From the NCBI GenBank assembly GCA_900752425.1, contig CAADVE010000249.1, positions 1 to 18,583 on the forward strand: 18,583 bases of DNA. The letters are read 5' to 3'. The position numbers and the translations under genes are program-made. Numbering within the stretch: the stretch's first letter is position 1; each line of letters starts with the position of its first letter. A model generated the notes under the pieces. It did not search any database and was not told where the DNA came from. It was given only the letters and a program-made list of their open reading frames with translations. Below are positions 1-6,845 of this stretch, in pieces. Origin of the DNA: an uncultured Collinsella sp. (GTDB lineage Bacteria > Actinomycetota > Coriobacteriia > Coriobacteriales > Coriobacteriaceae).

Positions 1-186
1 GCATCACTCTTTGCTAGCGACCTTTTGCTGAAACCGCCCAAGGAACTCGTTTTGCTTGCCATAGACTGCATTTCCGCCCTTTACTTTACGGCAACCCTAA
101 TCGTCGGACTAAAGGAGAGGAAAAAAGGCGCAGTCGCCGCATCCGCCGTATGCGTGATCATAACCATTGCATCATTCTTTATCTGA
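1..186 (+). CDS. C-terminal end of an unidentified membrane protein (partial)
   Basis: Frame 1 is open from the first base to a TGA at 184-186, giving 61 residues and no start, so the gene begins outside the window. The fragment has two hydrophobic stretches: one around ELVLLAIDCISALYFTATLIV, and one at the very end (VAASAVCVIITIASFFI). They are separated by a basic loop, GLKERKKG. This pattern fits the last two membrane-spanning helices of an integral membrane protein with a short cytoplasmic loop between them. No family can be named from this piece. Its stop overlaps by a few bases the stop of the convergent minus-strand gene at 179-523. Membrane location is fairly sure; function is unknown. 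Confidence 0.6.
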   Translation, partial: ASLFASDLLLKPPKELVLLAIDCISALYFTATLIVGLKERKKGAVAASAVCVIITIASFFI

Positions 187-523
187 CACATTGGTGATTT
201 AGGGGCGATATGGTAGGAATACGACCGGGAGAGTCGGGACCATAGGCTCCGGTAAGAACCTTCGCCATGCCCCACGCATCGAGCCCGATGATTTCCCCGC
301 CGGACGCCCTGACGGTCACGGCCTCCGGCGTCCACGCGATTTCATCGTCCGTGAGGCGGATGGGTGTGACGCCGCCGGCGTCCATCCGCCTCACGACCTC
401 ATTCCGCTTATCGCGCCAGCCCGGCTTGAGCCATTTGATGACGGTCGGACGCGAGACGCCAAGGACGCACGGGCGCAGCTCGAGCTCTAATACATGAGGT
501 CCCAGCTTGTAATGCGTGAACAT
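179..523 (-). CDS. Small protein with a probable helix-turn-helix, possible DNA-binding regulator
   Basis: This is a 114-residue ORF with GC-rich third positions typical of real genes here. Residues about 17-33 (RPCVLGVSRPTVIKWLK) resemble a helix-turn-helix, with a Gly-Val-Ser turn followed by a recognition-like helix PTVIKWL. The rest is mixed alpha/beta with no motif I recognise. The ATG at 521-523 sits in an imperfect dyad (ATATGAC / GTCATGT), and a perfect 13-bp inverted repeat with the same ATATGAC core lies 240 bases away at 761-806. An autoregulated DNA-binding protein is a reasonable inference. The N-terminus may be truncated: I see no good ribosome binding site, and the HTH starts unusually early. 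It could be a relic of a mobile element regulator. Confidence 0.5.
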   Translation of the reverse strand: MFTHYKLGPHVLELELRPCVLGVSRPTVIKWLKPGWRDKRNEVVRRMDAGGVTPIRLTDDEIAWTPEAVTVRASGGEIIGLDAWGMAKVLTGAYGPDSPGRIPTISPLNHQCVR

Positions 524-547
524 ATGACTACATTAACATGGTCATGT
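521..547. promoter_or_regulatory. Imperfect dyad with ATATGAC half-sites at the start of the HTH gene
   Basis: ATATGAC at 522-528 faces GGTCATGT at 540-547, an inverted pair with one bulged base. The half-site recurs in the perfect inverted repeat at 761-806. It covers the start codon of the minus-strand HTH gene and precedes the plus-strand small ORF at 544, so it could act as an operator for both. Binding is inferred. Confidence 0.3.
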
Positions 548-722
548 ATTACCGAACGTTATATGCTGAGCTGGATCCGCCCGTCTGTTATCTTGGCTGC
601 TGACCGCTGAGAACATGGCCGCCGTCATCGGCAAGGATGGCGTGGAGACGGAGATTCAAGTGGGGCAGATGTGCCAAACACTGGGCAAGCCTGGCTTCGA
701 TTGGCTGTTTAATAAGCACTAA
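544..722 (+). pseudogene. Possible small frameshifted gene (about 59 residues if repaired)
   Basis: ATG at 544 opens MYYRTLYAEL and continues to a TGA near 601. From 570 the neighbouring frame is open and reads SARLLSWLLTAENM, then VIGKDGVETEIQVGQMC, ending FDWLFNKH and TAA at 720-722. The two parts join naturally if one base is lost near 573-580, giving about 59 residues of protein-like composition. The gene is divergent from the HTH gene, with the ATATGAC dyad between them. There is no clear ribosome binding site. It may be a decayed small gene, a sequencing error, or chance. I recognise no family. Confidence 0.3.
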
Positions 723-760
723 CGGTTGAGTTATTGCAGCATAATCGCAGCTGTAAATAG

Positions 761-806
761 GTGACCATATGACCATGCTAATATGTGCGCACAGTCATAT
801 GGTCAC
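761..806. repeat. Perfect 13-bp inverted repeat, probable operator
   Basis: GTGACCATATGAC (761-773) and its exact reverse complement GTCATATGGTCAC (794-806) are separated by 20 bases. Centre-to-centre spacing is 33 bp, close to three helical turns. The core is shared with the dyad at 521-547. It lies in an intergenic stretch and has no following T-run, so it looks more like a protein-binding site than a terminator. Confidence 0.55.
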
Positions 807-877
807 AGTTGTAGATCGGTTTAATCTGTGGCCCTTAAGCTGAAGCTGCCTCAACGAACCGTGGCTGGCGAGACGAA

Positions 878-909
878 AAAGGGGAATCCCTTTTATGGGA
901 TTCCCCTTT
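878..909 (-). terminator. Rho-independent terminator of the surface protein gene
   Basis: The stem AAAGGGGAATCCC / GGGATTCCCCTTT (13 bp) has a 6-base loop. On the minus strand it is followed directly by TTTTT. It lies 23 bases past the stop of the 932-4282 gene. Confidence 0.9.
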
Positions 910-931
910 CCGAGTCGTTATGCGATTTGCA

Positions 932-3900
932 CTACATCTGCTCGCGGCGCTTCTTTTGATCGAGGAAGACGCCGGCTGCCACGAGGACGGTACCGCCGAT
1001 GACGAACGTCTCGCCGATGAGTCCCGCGCGGTCGCCGGTCTGGGCGAGGCTGCCGGGCTGGGCGGTATCCGTGCCGGCGAGATGTTTCGGGGTGTATGCC
1101 GCCTGCTGCTTTGCGACCTCCTCTGCCTCCTGTCGTGCGATCTCATCGGAAAGCTTCTGCTCCGCTGCGATGCGGTCGGACTTCGCCTGCTCGTAGGCGG
1201 CGAGTGTCGCATTGTAGCCGGGCTGGAGCTCGTCCACCGCGGCCTGCTTCTCGTCCAGGATGGCCTTGGCGGGCGCGACCTTGGCACGTGTCTCGACTGC
1301 TGCGGCGAAAAGCGCGTTGAGGGCGTCATCCGCGTTCACATCATGGCCGGAAGCGATCGCCGCGCCGGCATCGATGGAGTTCAGCTTCGACAGCTTGGCG
1401 TCTGCCTGCGCCTTTGCCTGCTCGGCGGCGGAGACCAGGGACTCGGCGGCGATGGCATCCGCCTTCACGGCATCGAGGGCGGCCTTGGTGTCATTGACGG
1501 CCTTTACTGCATCCTGCTCGCGCTGCTGTGCCTCTGCGAGCTTCGCGGCAAGGCCGGTGAGAATGTCGAGGTTCGACTGTGCGTCCTCGAGATCAGTCTG
1601 GGAGCCGGTAAGCTTGTCGGCGGCAACGCCGGTGTCGGCCTTTGCGGCATCGACGGCACGCTGGGCATCCGCGAGGGCGCTTGCGGTGCCGTCCGCCTTT
1701 TGCTTGGCGTCGGCGAGGACGGTCGACTTCTCGGCCTGCTCGGCTGCCGCCGCGTCGTGGACGCTCTTTGCGGTATCGAGCGCCTTCTTGGCGTCGGCGA
1801 CGTCCTGGAAGAACTTCGCGAGGTCGGCGTTCGCATCGTCCACGCCCTGCTGCTTGGATGCGGTGTCCGCCTTGGCGGAGTCCAGCTTGGACTGTGCGGT
1901 CGTTACGGCTGCGTTGGCGGCATCAAAAGCAACCTGCTTCTGCTGGACGGTCGACTTTGCCGTATCGACGGCTACGTTGGCGGCATCGAGGTCCGATTTC
2001 GCCGCATCAAGCTCGGTCTGGGCATCCGTGACGCCCTGCTGCTTGGCGGCGACATCAGCCTTGGCTACATCGACGGCACGCTGGGCATCGGTGACATCCT
2101 GCTTCGCGGCATCGACACCTGTCTGTGCGGCATCGAAGGCATCCTGCTTCTGCTGGACGGTTGCTGCGGCGCCGGCGGCTGCCTGCTGCTTGGATGCGAG
2201 ATCGGCCTTGACCGCGTCGAGTGCGCTCTTGGCGTTCTTGAGACCGTTGATATAGGAGGTCAGCTTCTGCTCATACTCGTCGACGGACATGGGGTTCATG
2301 TTCCAACCGGAGCCTGCCCAACCCAGGTTTGCGGTATCGAAGCTGTCGGTCTTCCAGCCGTTCATGGTTCCCTTGCTGCAGACCGCCATGCCCATATAGC
2401 CGATTTCAGGGCTGATGACATGCAGGTAGTGACCGACAGTTGCGGGATATCCGGCAACCTTAAAATGCTGGTTGACATAGGATTCAATCCCGCTATGCGT
2501 CTTGTAGAAATCTACGGCATCCTTACCGGTTAGACCGGTGACGCCATAGAGCTCCTGAACCGCCTGATCGAAGAAAGCCTTTTCTTGGTCAACCCACTGC
2601 GGTTTCGGATCGGTTCCATAATTCCATGCGAGGTTTTCGGTCGTATCGAACTGCATGGAATGTCCAAACTTGACATCGGAATAGTTTGCGTTGGCTATCG
2701 CCGCTGCAATGAGCTTATAGGTGACCTGGAGTTCGGAGAGACCGACGGACTTGCGATACTCGTTGATGGACTTCATGTACGGGATTGCCGCGAGCATGTT
2801 GTCGAGACTGGTCGCATCGAGGCTGTTTCCGACCTCGGTGTAGTCCTTGTGTGTACAGTTCTGGATGATCTCGATGGCTGAATCGGCACCCATGGCCTTG
2901 AAGAAGCCGATGGCTCCCTGCTTGAGTTGCGCGTCGGCGGTATCGAGTTTCGCCTGGGCCTCGTCGACCTTCTGCTGGGCGGCGGTCACGGCGGCGTCAG
3001 CGGTATCCTTTGCGGTCTTGGCGTTCGCGAGCTCTACGTCGGCGGCTGCCTTGGCGGACTCGGCATCCTTGACAGCCTGCTTCGCTGCATCCAGCTTGGC
3101 GATGGCGTCGACGTTCGCCTGCTTGGCGGCATCGAGGTCGGCGTTCGCGGCAGCGAGGGCGGATTGGGCGGCGGTCACACCGGATTCGGCATCGGCCGCG
3201 GCCTGTTGCTTTACGGAGAGGGCCACCTGGGCATCATTTAGCTCGGTCTGTGCCGTTGCCGCGGCGGACTGCACCTGCTCGAGCTCGGACTCGCACTGGG
3301 ACTGCACCGCTCGTGCGGCGGCGAGGGTTGCCTCTGCGTCCGCGACCTTCTGTTTTGCCGCATCGTACTCCGGACCGCTGGCGCCTGCCTCCGCTGCGGC
3401 GAGGTCTGCTTTCGCCTTCTCGTAGGCGGCGCTGGCGGCTGCGGCCTTCGCATCCGCCGCGTCCTTGTTCTGCTGGGCTGCGGCGAGGACGGCATCGGCG
3501 GAATCCTTTGCAGACTGGGCCGCAACCAGCTTGGACTGGGCATCGGCAAGCGTCGCGTTGGCGTTGGCGAGATCGGCCTGTGCCCTGTCCACGGCAGCCT
3601 GGGCGTCGCGCACGGCCTGCTCGGCGGCACTGATTGCCTCCGGGGTGGCGCTTACGGCATCGGCCTTGGCTTTATCGAGGGCGTCCTTTGCAGACTGGGC
3701 CGCCTTGATGGCGGACTGGTACGCTTCGTCCTTCTCGGATGCATCCGCCTTGGCGTCTGCGAGACCCGCCTTCGCCTGCTCGAGGTCCTTGCCGGCGGCA
3801 TCGGCGACGTCCTTGCCCTCCGCGACCTGACGGGCGTACTCGTCCATTGCCGCTCGGTCGGCTGCCGTACCGGCATTGACTGCAGAATCGTAGGATGCCT

Positions 3901-4282
3901 TGGCCTGGTCGCGGGCAGAAGCCGCCTCGTTGTAGGGACCGGCGGCCTCATTGTAGGATGCCTTGGCGGCGTCCTCCTTCGCCTTCGCCTCGTCGACTGC
4001 CTTCTGCAGGTCCGCGATGGTCTGTGCGGCGGATTTCGCGCCGGTACCGGATGCCGCGCCGGCGTGGGCGGCGATCGGCGACATCACGGCGGGGTGCTGT
4101 GTGCCCCCGTCACCGGTCTGGGCGAATGCCGTGAACGGTGAGATGAGGCTCGATCCGGTCATGGCGGCCATGGTCGCCGCGGTGACGGTCAGACGCGCAA
4201 TCCCCTTCGGGGCGTGAATCTTTTTGCTTGGCAGTGCGGCGAAGTGATCGCCACCGGCAGCGAAGTGCTTTCTCTGGGTCAT
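932..4282 (-). CDS. Cell-wall-anchored coiled-coil surface protein with a central CAP/PgrA-like domain
   Basis: The 1116-residue protein is exported and covalently attached to peptidoglycan. It begins with a long signal peptide: a basic start, a hydrophobic stretch near residues 27-50, and AFA before AQTGDGG. Residues about 65-450 and 680-1050 are Ala/Lys/Asp/Gln-rich heptad-like coiled coil. Residues about 455-680 form a globular CAP/SCP-like domain resembling SEC10/PgrA surface-exclusion proteins, with YRKSVGLSELQV, GHSMQFDTTENLAWNYG and VGHYLHVISPEIGYMGMAV. The C-terminus has the sortase signal LAQTG (1079-1083), a hydrophobic helix and the tail KKRREQ. A role in adhesion, cell contact or conjugal surface exclusion is known for relatives but only inferred here. 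A single transcription unit is expected: promoter in the repeat at 4366-4406, terminator at 878-909. Long Ala-rich antisense frames over it are shadows. Confidence 0.93.
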   Translation of the reverse strand: MTQRKHFAAGGDHFAALPSKKIHAPKGIARLTVTAATMAAMTGSSLISPFTAFAQTGDGGTQHPAVMSPIAAHAGAASGTGAKSAAQTIADLQKAVDEAKAKEDAAKASYNEAAGPYNEAASARDQAKASYDSAVNAGTAADRAAMDEYARQVAEGKDVADAAGKDLEQAKAGLADAKADASEKDEAYQSAIKAAQSAKDALDKAKADAVSATPEAISAAEQAVRDAQAAVDRAQADLANANATLADAQSKLVAAQSAKDSADAVLAAAQQNKDAADAKAAAASAAYEKAKADLAAAEAGASGPEYDAAKQKVADAEATLAAARAVQSQCESELEQVQSAAATAQTELNDAQVALSVKQQAAADAESGVTAAQSALAAANADLDAAKQANVDAIAKLDAAKQAVKDAESAKAAADVELANAKTAKDTADAAVTAAQQKVDEAQAKLDTADAQLKQGAIGFFKAMGADSAIEIIQNCTHKDYTEVGNSLDATSLDNMLAAIPYMKSINEYRKSVGLSELQVTYKLIAAAIANANYSDVKFGHSMQFDTTENLAWNYGTDPKPQWVDQEKAFFDQAVQELYGVTGLTGKDAVDFYKTHSGIESYVNQHFKVAGYPATVGHYLHVISPEIGYMGMAVCSKGTMNGWKTDSFDTANLGWAGSGWNMNPMSVDEYEQKLTSYINGLKNAKSALDAVKADLASKQQAAAGAAATVQQKQDAFDAAQTGVDAAKQDVTDAQRAVDVAKADVAAKQQGVTDAQTELDAAKSDLDAANVAVDTAKSTVQQKQVAFDAANAAVTTAQSKLDSAKADTASKQQGVDDANADLAKFFQDVADAKKALDTAKSVHDAAAAEQAEKSTVLADAKQKADGTASALADAQRAVDAAKADTGVAADKLTGSQTDLEDAQSNLDILTGLAAKLAEAQQREQDAVKAVNDTKAALDAVKADAIAAESLVSAAEQAKAQADAKLSKLNSIDAGAAIASGHDVNADDALNALFAAAVETRAKVAPAKAILDEKQAAVDELQPGYNATLAAYEQAKSDRIAAEQKLSDEIARQEAEEVAKQQAAYTPKHLAGTDTAQPGSLAQTGDRAGLIGETFVIGGTVLVAAGVFLDQKKRREQM

Positions 4283-4365
4283 TGTGCTGTTCCATTCCTT
4301 TTCCGTGCCCTATCCGACTGGGCATCAGAGCGCTTTCCAATAGAGATAATTATGCGCCTTAACTG

Positions 4366-4406
4366 GGATTGTTGTATATAGTCCGTTGGCTTTTATACAA
4401 CAATCC
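4366..4406. promoter_or_regulatory. 13-bp inverted repeat carrying two divergent promoters (operator of the XRE regulator)
   Basis: GGATTGTTGTATA (4366-4378) and TATACAACAATCC (4394-4406) are perfect inverted arms with a 15-base spacer. On the minus strand TTGTTG (4403-4398), 17 bases, then TATATA (4380-4375) makes a very good sigma-70 promoter for the surface protein. On the plus strand TTGTAT (4372-4377), 16 bases, then TATACA (4394-4399) makes a promoter for the XRE gene. A repressor on the repeat would cover both. Confidence 0.7.
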
Positions 4407-4421
4407 ATGACTCTTTTTGTC

Positions 4422-4640
4422 ATGGATACGACGCTTCAGAAATCATTCGGCATGAGATGCAAAGAGCTCCGCGCTGGACTCGGGTGCAGTCAGGAGCAGT
4501 TCGCCAATTTGATTGAAATGGATCGTTCCTACTACGCGAGCATTGAAGTCGGTCGGCGTAATGTCAGCCTCTCAAATCTCAAGAAGATTGCCGACGGATT
4601 TCAAATCAGCATTGCTGAACTCATGAGAGGCGTCAGCTAA
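4422..4640 (+). CDS. Small XRE-family transcriptional regulator
   Basis: The 72-residue protein is a single XRE/Cro-type helix-turn-helix. RCKELRAGLGCSQEQFANLI is followed by DRSYYASIEVGRRNVSLSNLKKIA and ISIAELMRG, the layout seen in SinR/Cro proteins and in controller proteins of restriction-modification systems. No restriction or methylase gene is nearby, so the regulon is probably local. In-frame alternatives exist at TTG 4386 and ATG 4407; I chose ATG 4422 because the family motif starts soon after. None has a Shine-Dalgarno sequence. The predicted plus-strand transcription start near 4406 would put ATG 4407 at the 5' end, so a leaderless mRNA is possible. A short hairpin CCATGAC/GTCATGG (4405-4425) spans the start region. 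It likely represses itself and the divergent surface protein gene. Confidence 0.85.
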   Translation: MDTTLQKSFGMRCKELRAGLGCSQEQFANLIEMDRSYYASIEVGRRNVSLSNLKKIADGFQISIAELMRGVS

Positions 4641-4700
4641 ATTTATTCGTCTCATAGTTCACAGTGGGTCTCGTTGATTAGTGCCTTAAGAAAATGGAAA

Positions 4701-4785
4701 TCGTCCCAACAAGCTATCGTCAATCGTCCCAATAAATTACCGTCAATCGTCCCAATAAGTAATCGTTATTTGTCCCAACGACGCA
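4701..4785. repeat. Four direct repeats with exact 23-bp period upstream of the ATPase gene
   Basis: TCGTCCCAA begins at 4701, 4724 and 4747, and the variant TTGTCCCAA at 4770. The first three units also share a TATCGTC/TACCGTC-like second half. A 23-bp period puts all copies on nearly the same face of the helix. The last copy overlaps the -35 of the ATPase promoter, so this is most likely an operator array for cooperative binding. Confidence 0.8.
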
Positions 4786-4800
4786 GATAGACGCTATAAT
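4770..4800 (+). promoter_or_regulatory. Promoter of the AAA/DUF4143 ATPase gene
   Basis: A consensus TATAAT lies at 4795-4800, with TTGTCC (4770-4775) as a possible -35 at a long spacing of 19. The -35 is inside the fourth 23-bp repeat. The start codon is 29 bases past the -10. Confidence 0.6.
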
Positions 4801-4828
4801 TTCAAATGAATGATTGGAGGGAAAGCCG

Positions 4829-6094
4829 ATGGATAGGTATATAGGACGTTGTGTTGACTGCTTGGTCGAGCGCGACCTTGGCATTTTTGGTGCAGTGCTC
4901 ATTCAGGGGCCGAAATGGTGTGGAAAGACAACGACAGCTCAGAGATTTGCCGAGTCATCGTTATCTCTCTCCGACCCATCTGGCGGTTTTGCGGCCCTCC
5001 AGCTCGCTCGTCTCGATCCGGCCCAAGCAATTGTCGGACCGACCCCGAGGCTTGTCGACGAATGGCAGGAAGAACCGAAGCTATGGGATGCCGTGCGATT
5101 CGAATGCGATGTCAGGGGAGGGGAGCCAGGACAGTTCATTCTCACCGGATCTGCGACGCCGCGAGCCGAGAACCAGCCGATGCACAGCGGTGTGGGTCGA
5201 ATCGCCCGTTTGCGGATGGATACCATGACGCTTTTCGAGCTCGGTATTTCGTCGGGAGCGGTCTCGCTTGGTGCGCTGCTCGATGGCGATTCCGTTGCGG
5301 CGTCACTCGGATCCATCGCCGGTATCGCCGGTATCGCGGATTTGCTCTGCCGCGGCGGTTGGCCCCAAGCGGTCGGTAAGACAACTGCCGACGCAATGCG
5401 GATAGCCGCCGCCTATATTGACGGTGTTTGCGAGTCTGACGTTTCGAGGGCGGATGGAGTGAAACGCGACCCGGTTAAGGTAAGGGCCTTGCTCTCGTCG
5501 CTTGCACGCAATGAATCGACTCTTGCCGGCATGAGGTCCATCGAAAGGGATTTGGGCGTTGACGTCTCAAAGAATACGATTACCGGCTACATGGACGCGC
5601 TGCGCCGTATCAATATCGTCGACGATGTCCCCGCGTGGCATCCGGCTCTCAGGTCGCCGGTGAAGTTGCGGCAGGGCGCGAAGCGGCACCTTGCGGACTC
5701 ATCGCTCGCCGTCGCCCTCATCGGTGCGGACCCGGAGTCGTTGTCATCCGATCCGAAGACCCTTGGCTTGCTCTTCGAATCCCTTGTGCTGCACGATCTC
5801 AAGGTTTACGCGGCGGCCAGCGATGCGACCGTATCTCACTACCACGACGCTGACGACCTAGAGGTCGACGCGATTGTCCATCGTCGTGACGGCTCGTGGG
5901 TTGCCGTTGAGGTTAAGCTCGGGAGCCCCCAAGTCCCAGAGGCAGTGGAAAATCTGCTTCGACTTGAGCGAAAGCTGGTCGATCGCGGGGAGAGGCCGCC
6001 TGCGGCGAAACTCATCGTCATCGGGTTTGGTATGCCGGCTCACGTAACTAGCGAAGGCATCGTTGTTGCTCCGGTCGATACGCTCGGAATCTAA
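4829..6094 (+). CDS. AAA_14/DUF4143-family ATP-binding protein
   Basis: The 421-residue protein has the two-domain plan of the AAA_14 + DUF4143 family. The N-terminal P-loop domain has Walker A GPKWCGKTT at residues 27-35, a Walker B-like RLVDEWQ near 74-80, and a sensor-like FILTGSATP near 103. The C-terminal domain has a winged-helix-like stretch (KNTITGYMDALRRINIVDDVPAW) and a PD-(D/E)XK-like core: LEVDAIV with D347, then VAVEVKLG with E361 and K363. The cellular role of this widespread family is not settled; mobile-element, toxin-antitoxin-like and defence roles have all been suggested. ATG 4829 is chosen because GGAGG lies 8 bases upstream. It is a single gene under a 23-bp repeat array, so tight or autogenous control is likely. 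It is followed by a 17-bp hairpin. Confidence 0.9.
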   Translation: MDRYIGRCVDCLVERDLGIFGAVLIQGPKWCGKTTTAQRFAESSLSLSDPSGGFAALQLARLDPAQAIVGPTPRLVDEWQEEPKLWDAVRFECDVRGGEPGQFILTGSATPRAENQPMHSGVGRIARLRMDTMTLFELGISSGAVSLGALLDGDSVAASLGSIAGIAGIADLLCRGGWPQAVGKTTADAMRIAAAYIDGVCESDVSRADGVKRDPVKVRALLSSLARNESTLAGMRSIERDLGVDVSKNTITGYMDALRRINIVDDVPAWHPALRSPVKLRQGAKRHLADSSLAVALIGADPESLSSDPKTLGLLFESLVLHDLKVYAAASDATVSHYHDADDLEVDAIVHRRDGSWVAVEVKLGSPQVPEAVENLLRLERKLVDRGERPPAAKLIVIGFGMPAHVTSEGIVVAPVDTLGI

Positions 6095-6110
6095 ATTATT
6101 GTTATTTGCA

Positions 6111-6157
6111 TTTCCAGAAATCCTCTATCTAGACGCCTCCTAGAGGATTTCTGGAAA
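6111..6157. terminator. 17-bp perfect hairpin after the ATPase gene
   Basis: TTTCCAGAAATCCTCTA (6111-6127) pairs with TAGAGGATTTCTGGAAA (6141-6157) around a 13-base loop. No strong T-run follows. It sits between converging units and probably ends transcription from either side. Confidence 0.6.
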
Positions 6158-6178
6158 CAATCGGTATTTTGATCTGGG

Positions 6179-6433
6179 CTACGAAAGGTTACGGGTCCAG
6201 ATTCCGTGCTGCGTGGAGCCGGTGATCTTGTATCCGTGGCGGTCGATTCACGCCGCAAGCCTGTCCCAGTCGATGCGTTTCCAGTTGCCGCACGGCGCGT
6301 GGTTCACGATGAGCCCGCCGGCGACCATGAGCGCGTGGTTGCGTGCCTTGCGCGCCTCGCGCGCGAGCGCCCTCTTCTTGTCCGAAATCTGGACCTCGGC
6401 CTGCTTCTTCTTGCATTGAAGCCTGAACCAGGT
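6179..6433 (-). pseudogene. Remnant of a TraD-like mobilization accessory gene
   Basis: The frame reads CKKKQAEVQISDKKRALARE, ARKARNHALMVAGGLIVNHA, PCGNWKRIDWDRLAA, a TGA at 6248-6250, then IDRHGYKITGSTQ and a TAG at 6179-6181. The Arg/Lys-rich helix followed by (H/R)ALMVAGGLI resembles the short conjugal-transfer TraD-type proteins that sit beside relaxases. The TGA falls where a Trp (TGG) would fit. No start codon exists between the upstream stop (about 6434) and the conserved part, so the 5' end is also missing. It is therefore a dead fragment, a scar of a mobile element, and lies just past the terminator of the exporter operon. The family assignment is from memory of the pattern. Confidence 0.55.
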
Positions 6434-6452
6434 TCAGTTGACATGGTTAAAA

Positions 6453-6484
6453 ACGAGGGGCGACGCTTTTGCGTCACCCCTCGT
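6453..6484 (-). terminator. Rho-independent terminator of the exporter/secreted-peptide operon
   Basis: The stem is ACGAGGGG(T/C)GACGC with a 4-base loop, 14 positions with one G-U. On the minus strand it is followed by TTTTTAA. It lies 16 bases past the stop of the secreted protein gene. Confidence 0.88.
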
Positions 6485-6499
6485 CCCGGCCGGGTTGCT

Positions 6500-6844
6500 T
6501 TAGTTGTACACACGGTAGTTACACTTGAACTGGGTTATGTGTCCATAGCTGGAGCGGTACCAACCAGATGTATAGCTGATTACTTCTGGGCCTAGATATT
6601 CGTATCTCTTGTTGTAGCGAAGCTGACGGTAGGTCGTGTCGTACTCTGCTACGTAAAACGTGTCTCCAGAGAAGGCTTTGTACCGGTCCTTAACCGTCGA
6701 AGCCATGTACGCGGGTTCGACATCGCCTTTCTCCCCGTTGAGCGCATAGACGGGTGCCGCGATTCCGCATAAAGCCGTTGCCACGAGGATGGCGTAGACA
6801 GCCATGCGCGACGCATTGGACTTCAGCTGTTCAAATAGTTTCAT
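6500..6844 (-). CDS. Small secreted Tyr-rich protein, candidate substrate or partner of the upstream ABC exporter
   Basis: The 114-residue product has a clear Sec signal: a basic start, the hydrophobic core MAVYAILVATALCGIAAPV, and a likely cleavage at VYA|LN. The mature part, about 76 residues, is very rich in Tyr and basic residues (YRQLRYNKRYEYLG, SYTSGWYRSSYG) and has one Cys near the end. I chose ATG 6844 because GGGAGGTG lies at the right distance; a GTG at 6853 overlaps that ribosome binding site. The start follows the exporter's TGA by one base (TGACATG), so translation is coupled. I do not recognise a family. A bacteriocin-like peptide or an extracellular immunity partner is possible but unproven. 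The usual lactococcin-972 signatures are not visible. Confidence 0.75.
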   Translation of the reverse strand: MKLFEQLKSNASRMAVYAILVATALCGIAAPVYALNGEKGDVEPAYMASTVKDRYKAFSGDTFYVAEYDTTYRQLRYNKRYEYLGPEVISYTSGWYRSSYGHITQFKCNYRVYN

Positions 6845-6845
6845 G

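Noticed and set aside
920..2533. Long plus-strand ORF (537 codons) opposite the surface protein, and similar ones at 1260-2255 and 2847-3425
   Set aside because: They are antisense shadows of an Ala/Lys/Asp-rich repetitive gene; GC-rich codons leave the opposite frames open. The translations are Leu/Gly/Arg or Ala/Ser/Cys monotony with no domain.
4422..4640. Controller protein of a restriction-modification system
   Set aside because: The HTH resembles C proteins, but no methylase or restriction endonuclease gene lies nearby.
6500..6844. Lactococcin-972-family bacteriocin
   Set aside because: Size and the neighbouring ABC gene fit, but the family's Trp/His-rich and C-terminal Tyr-Tyr pattern is not visible.
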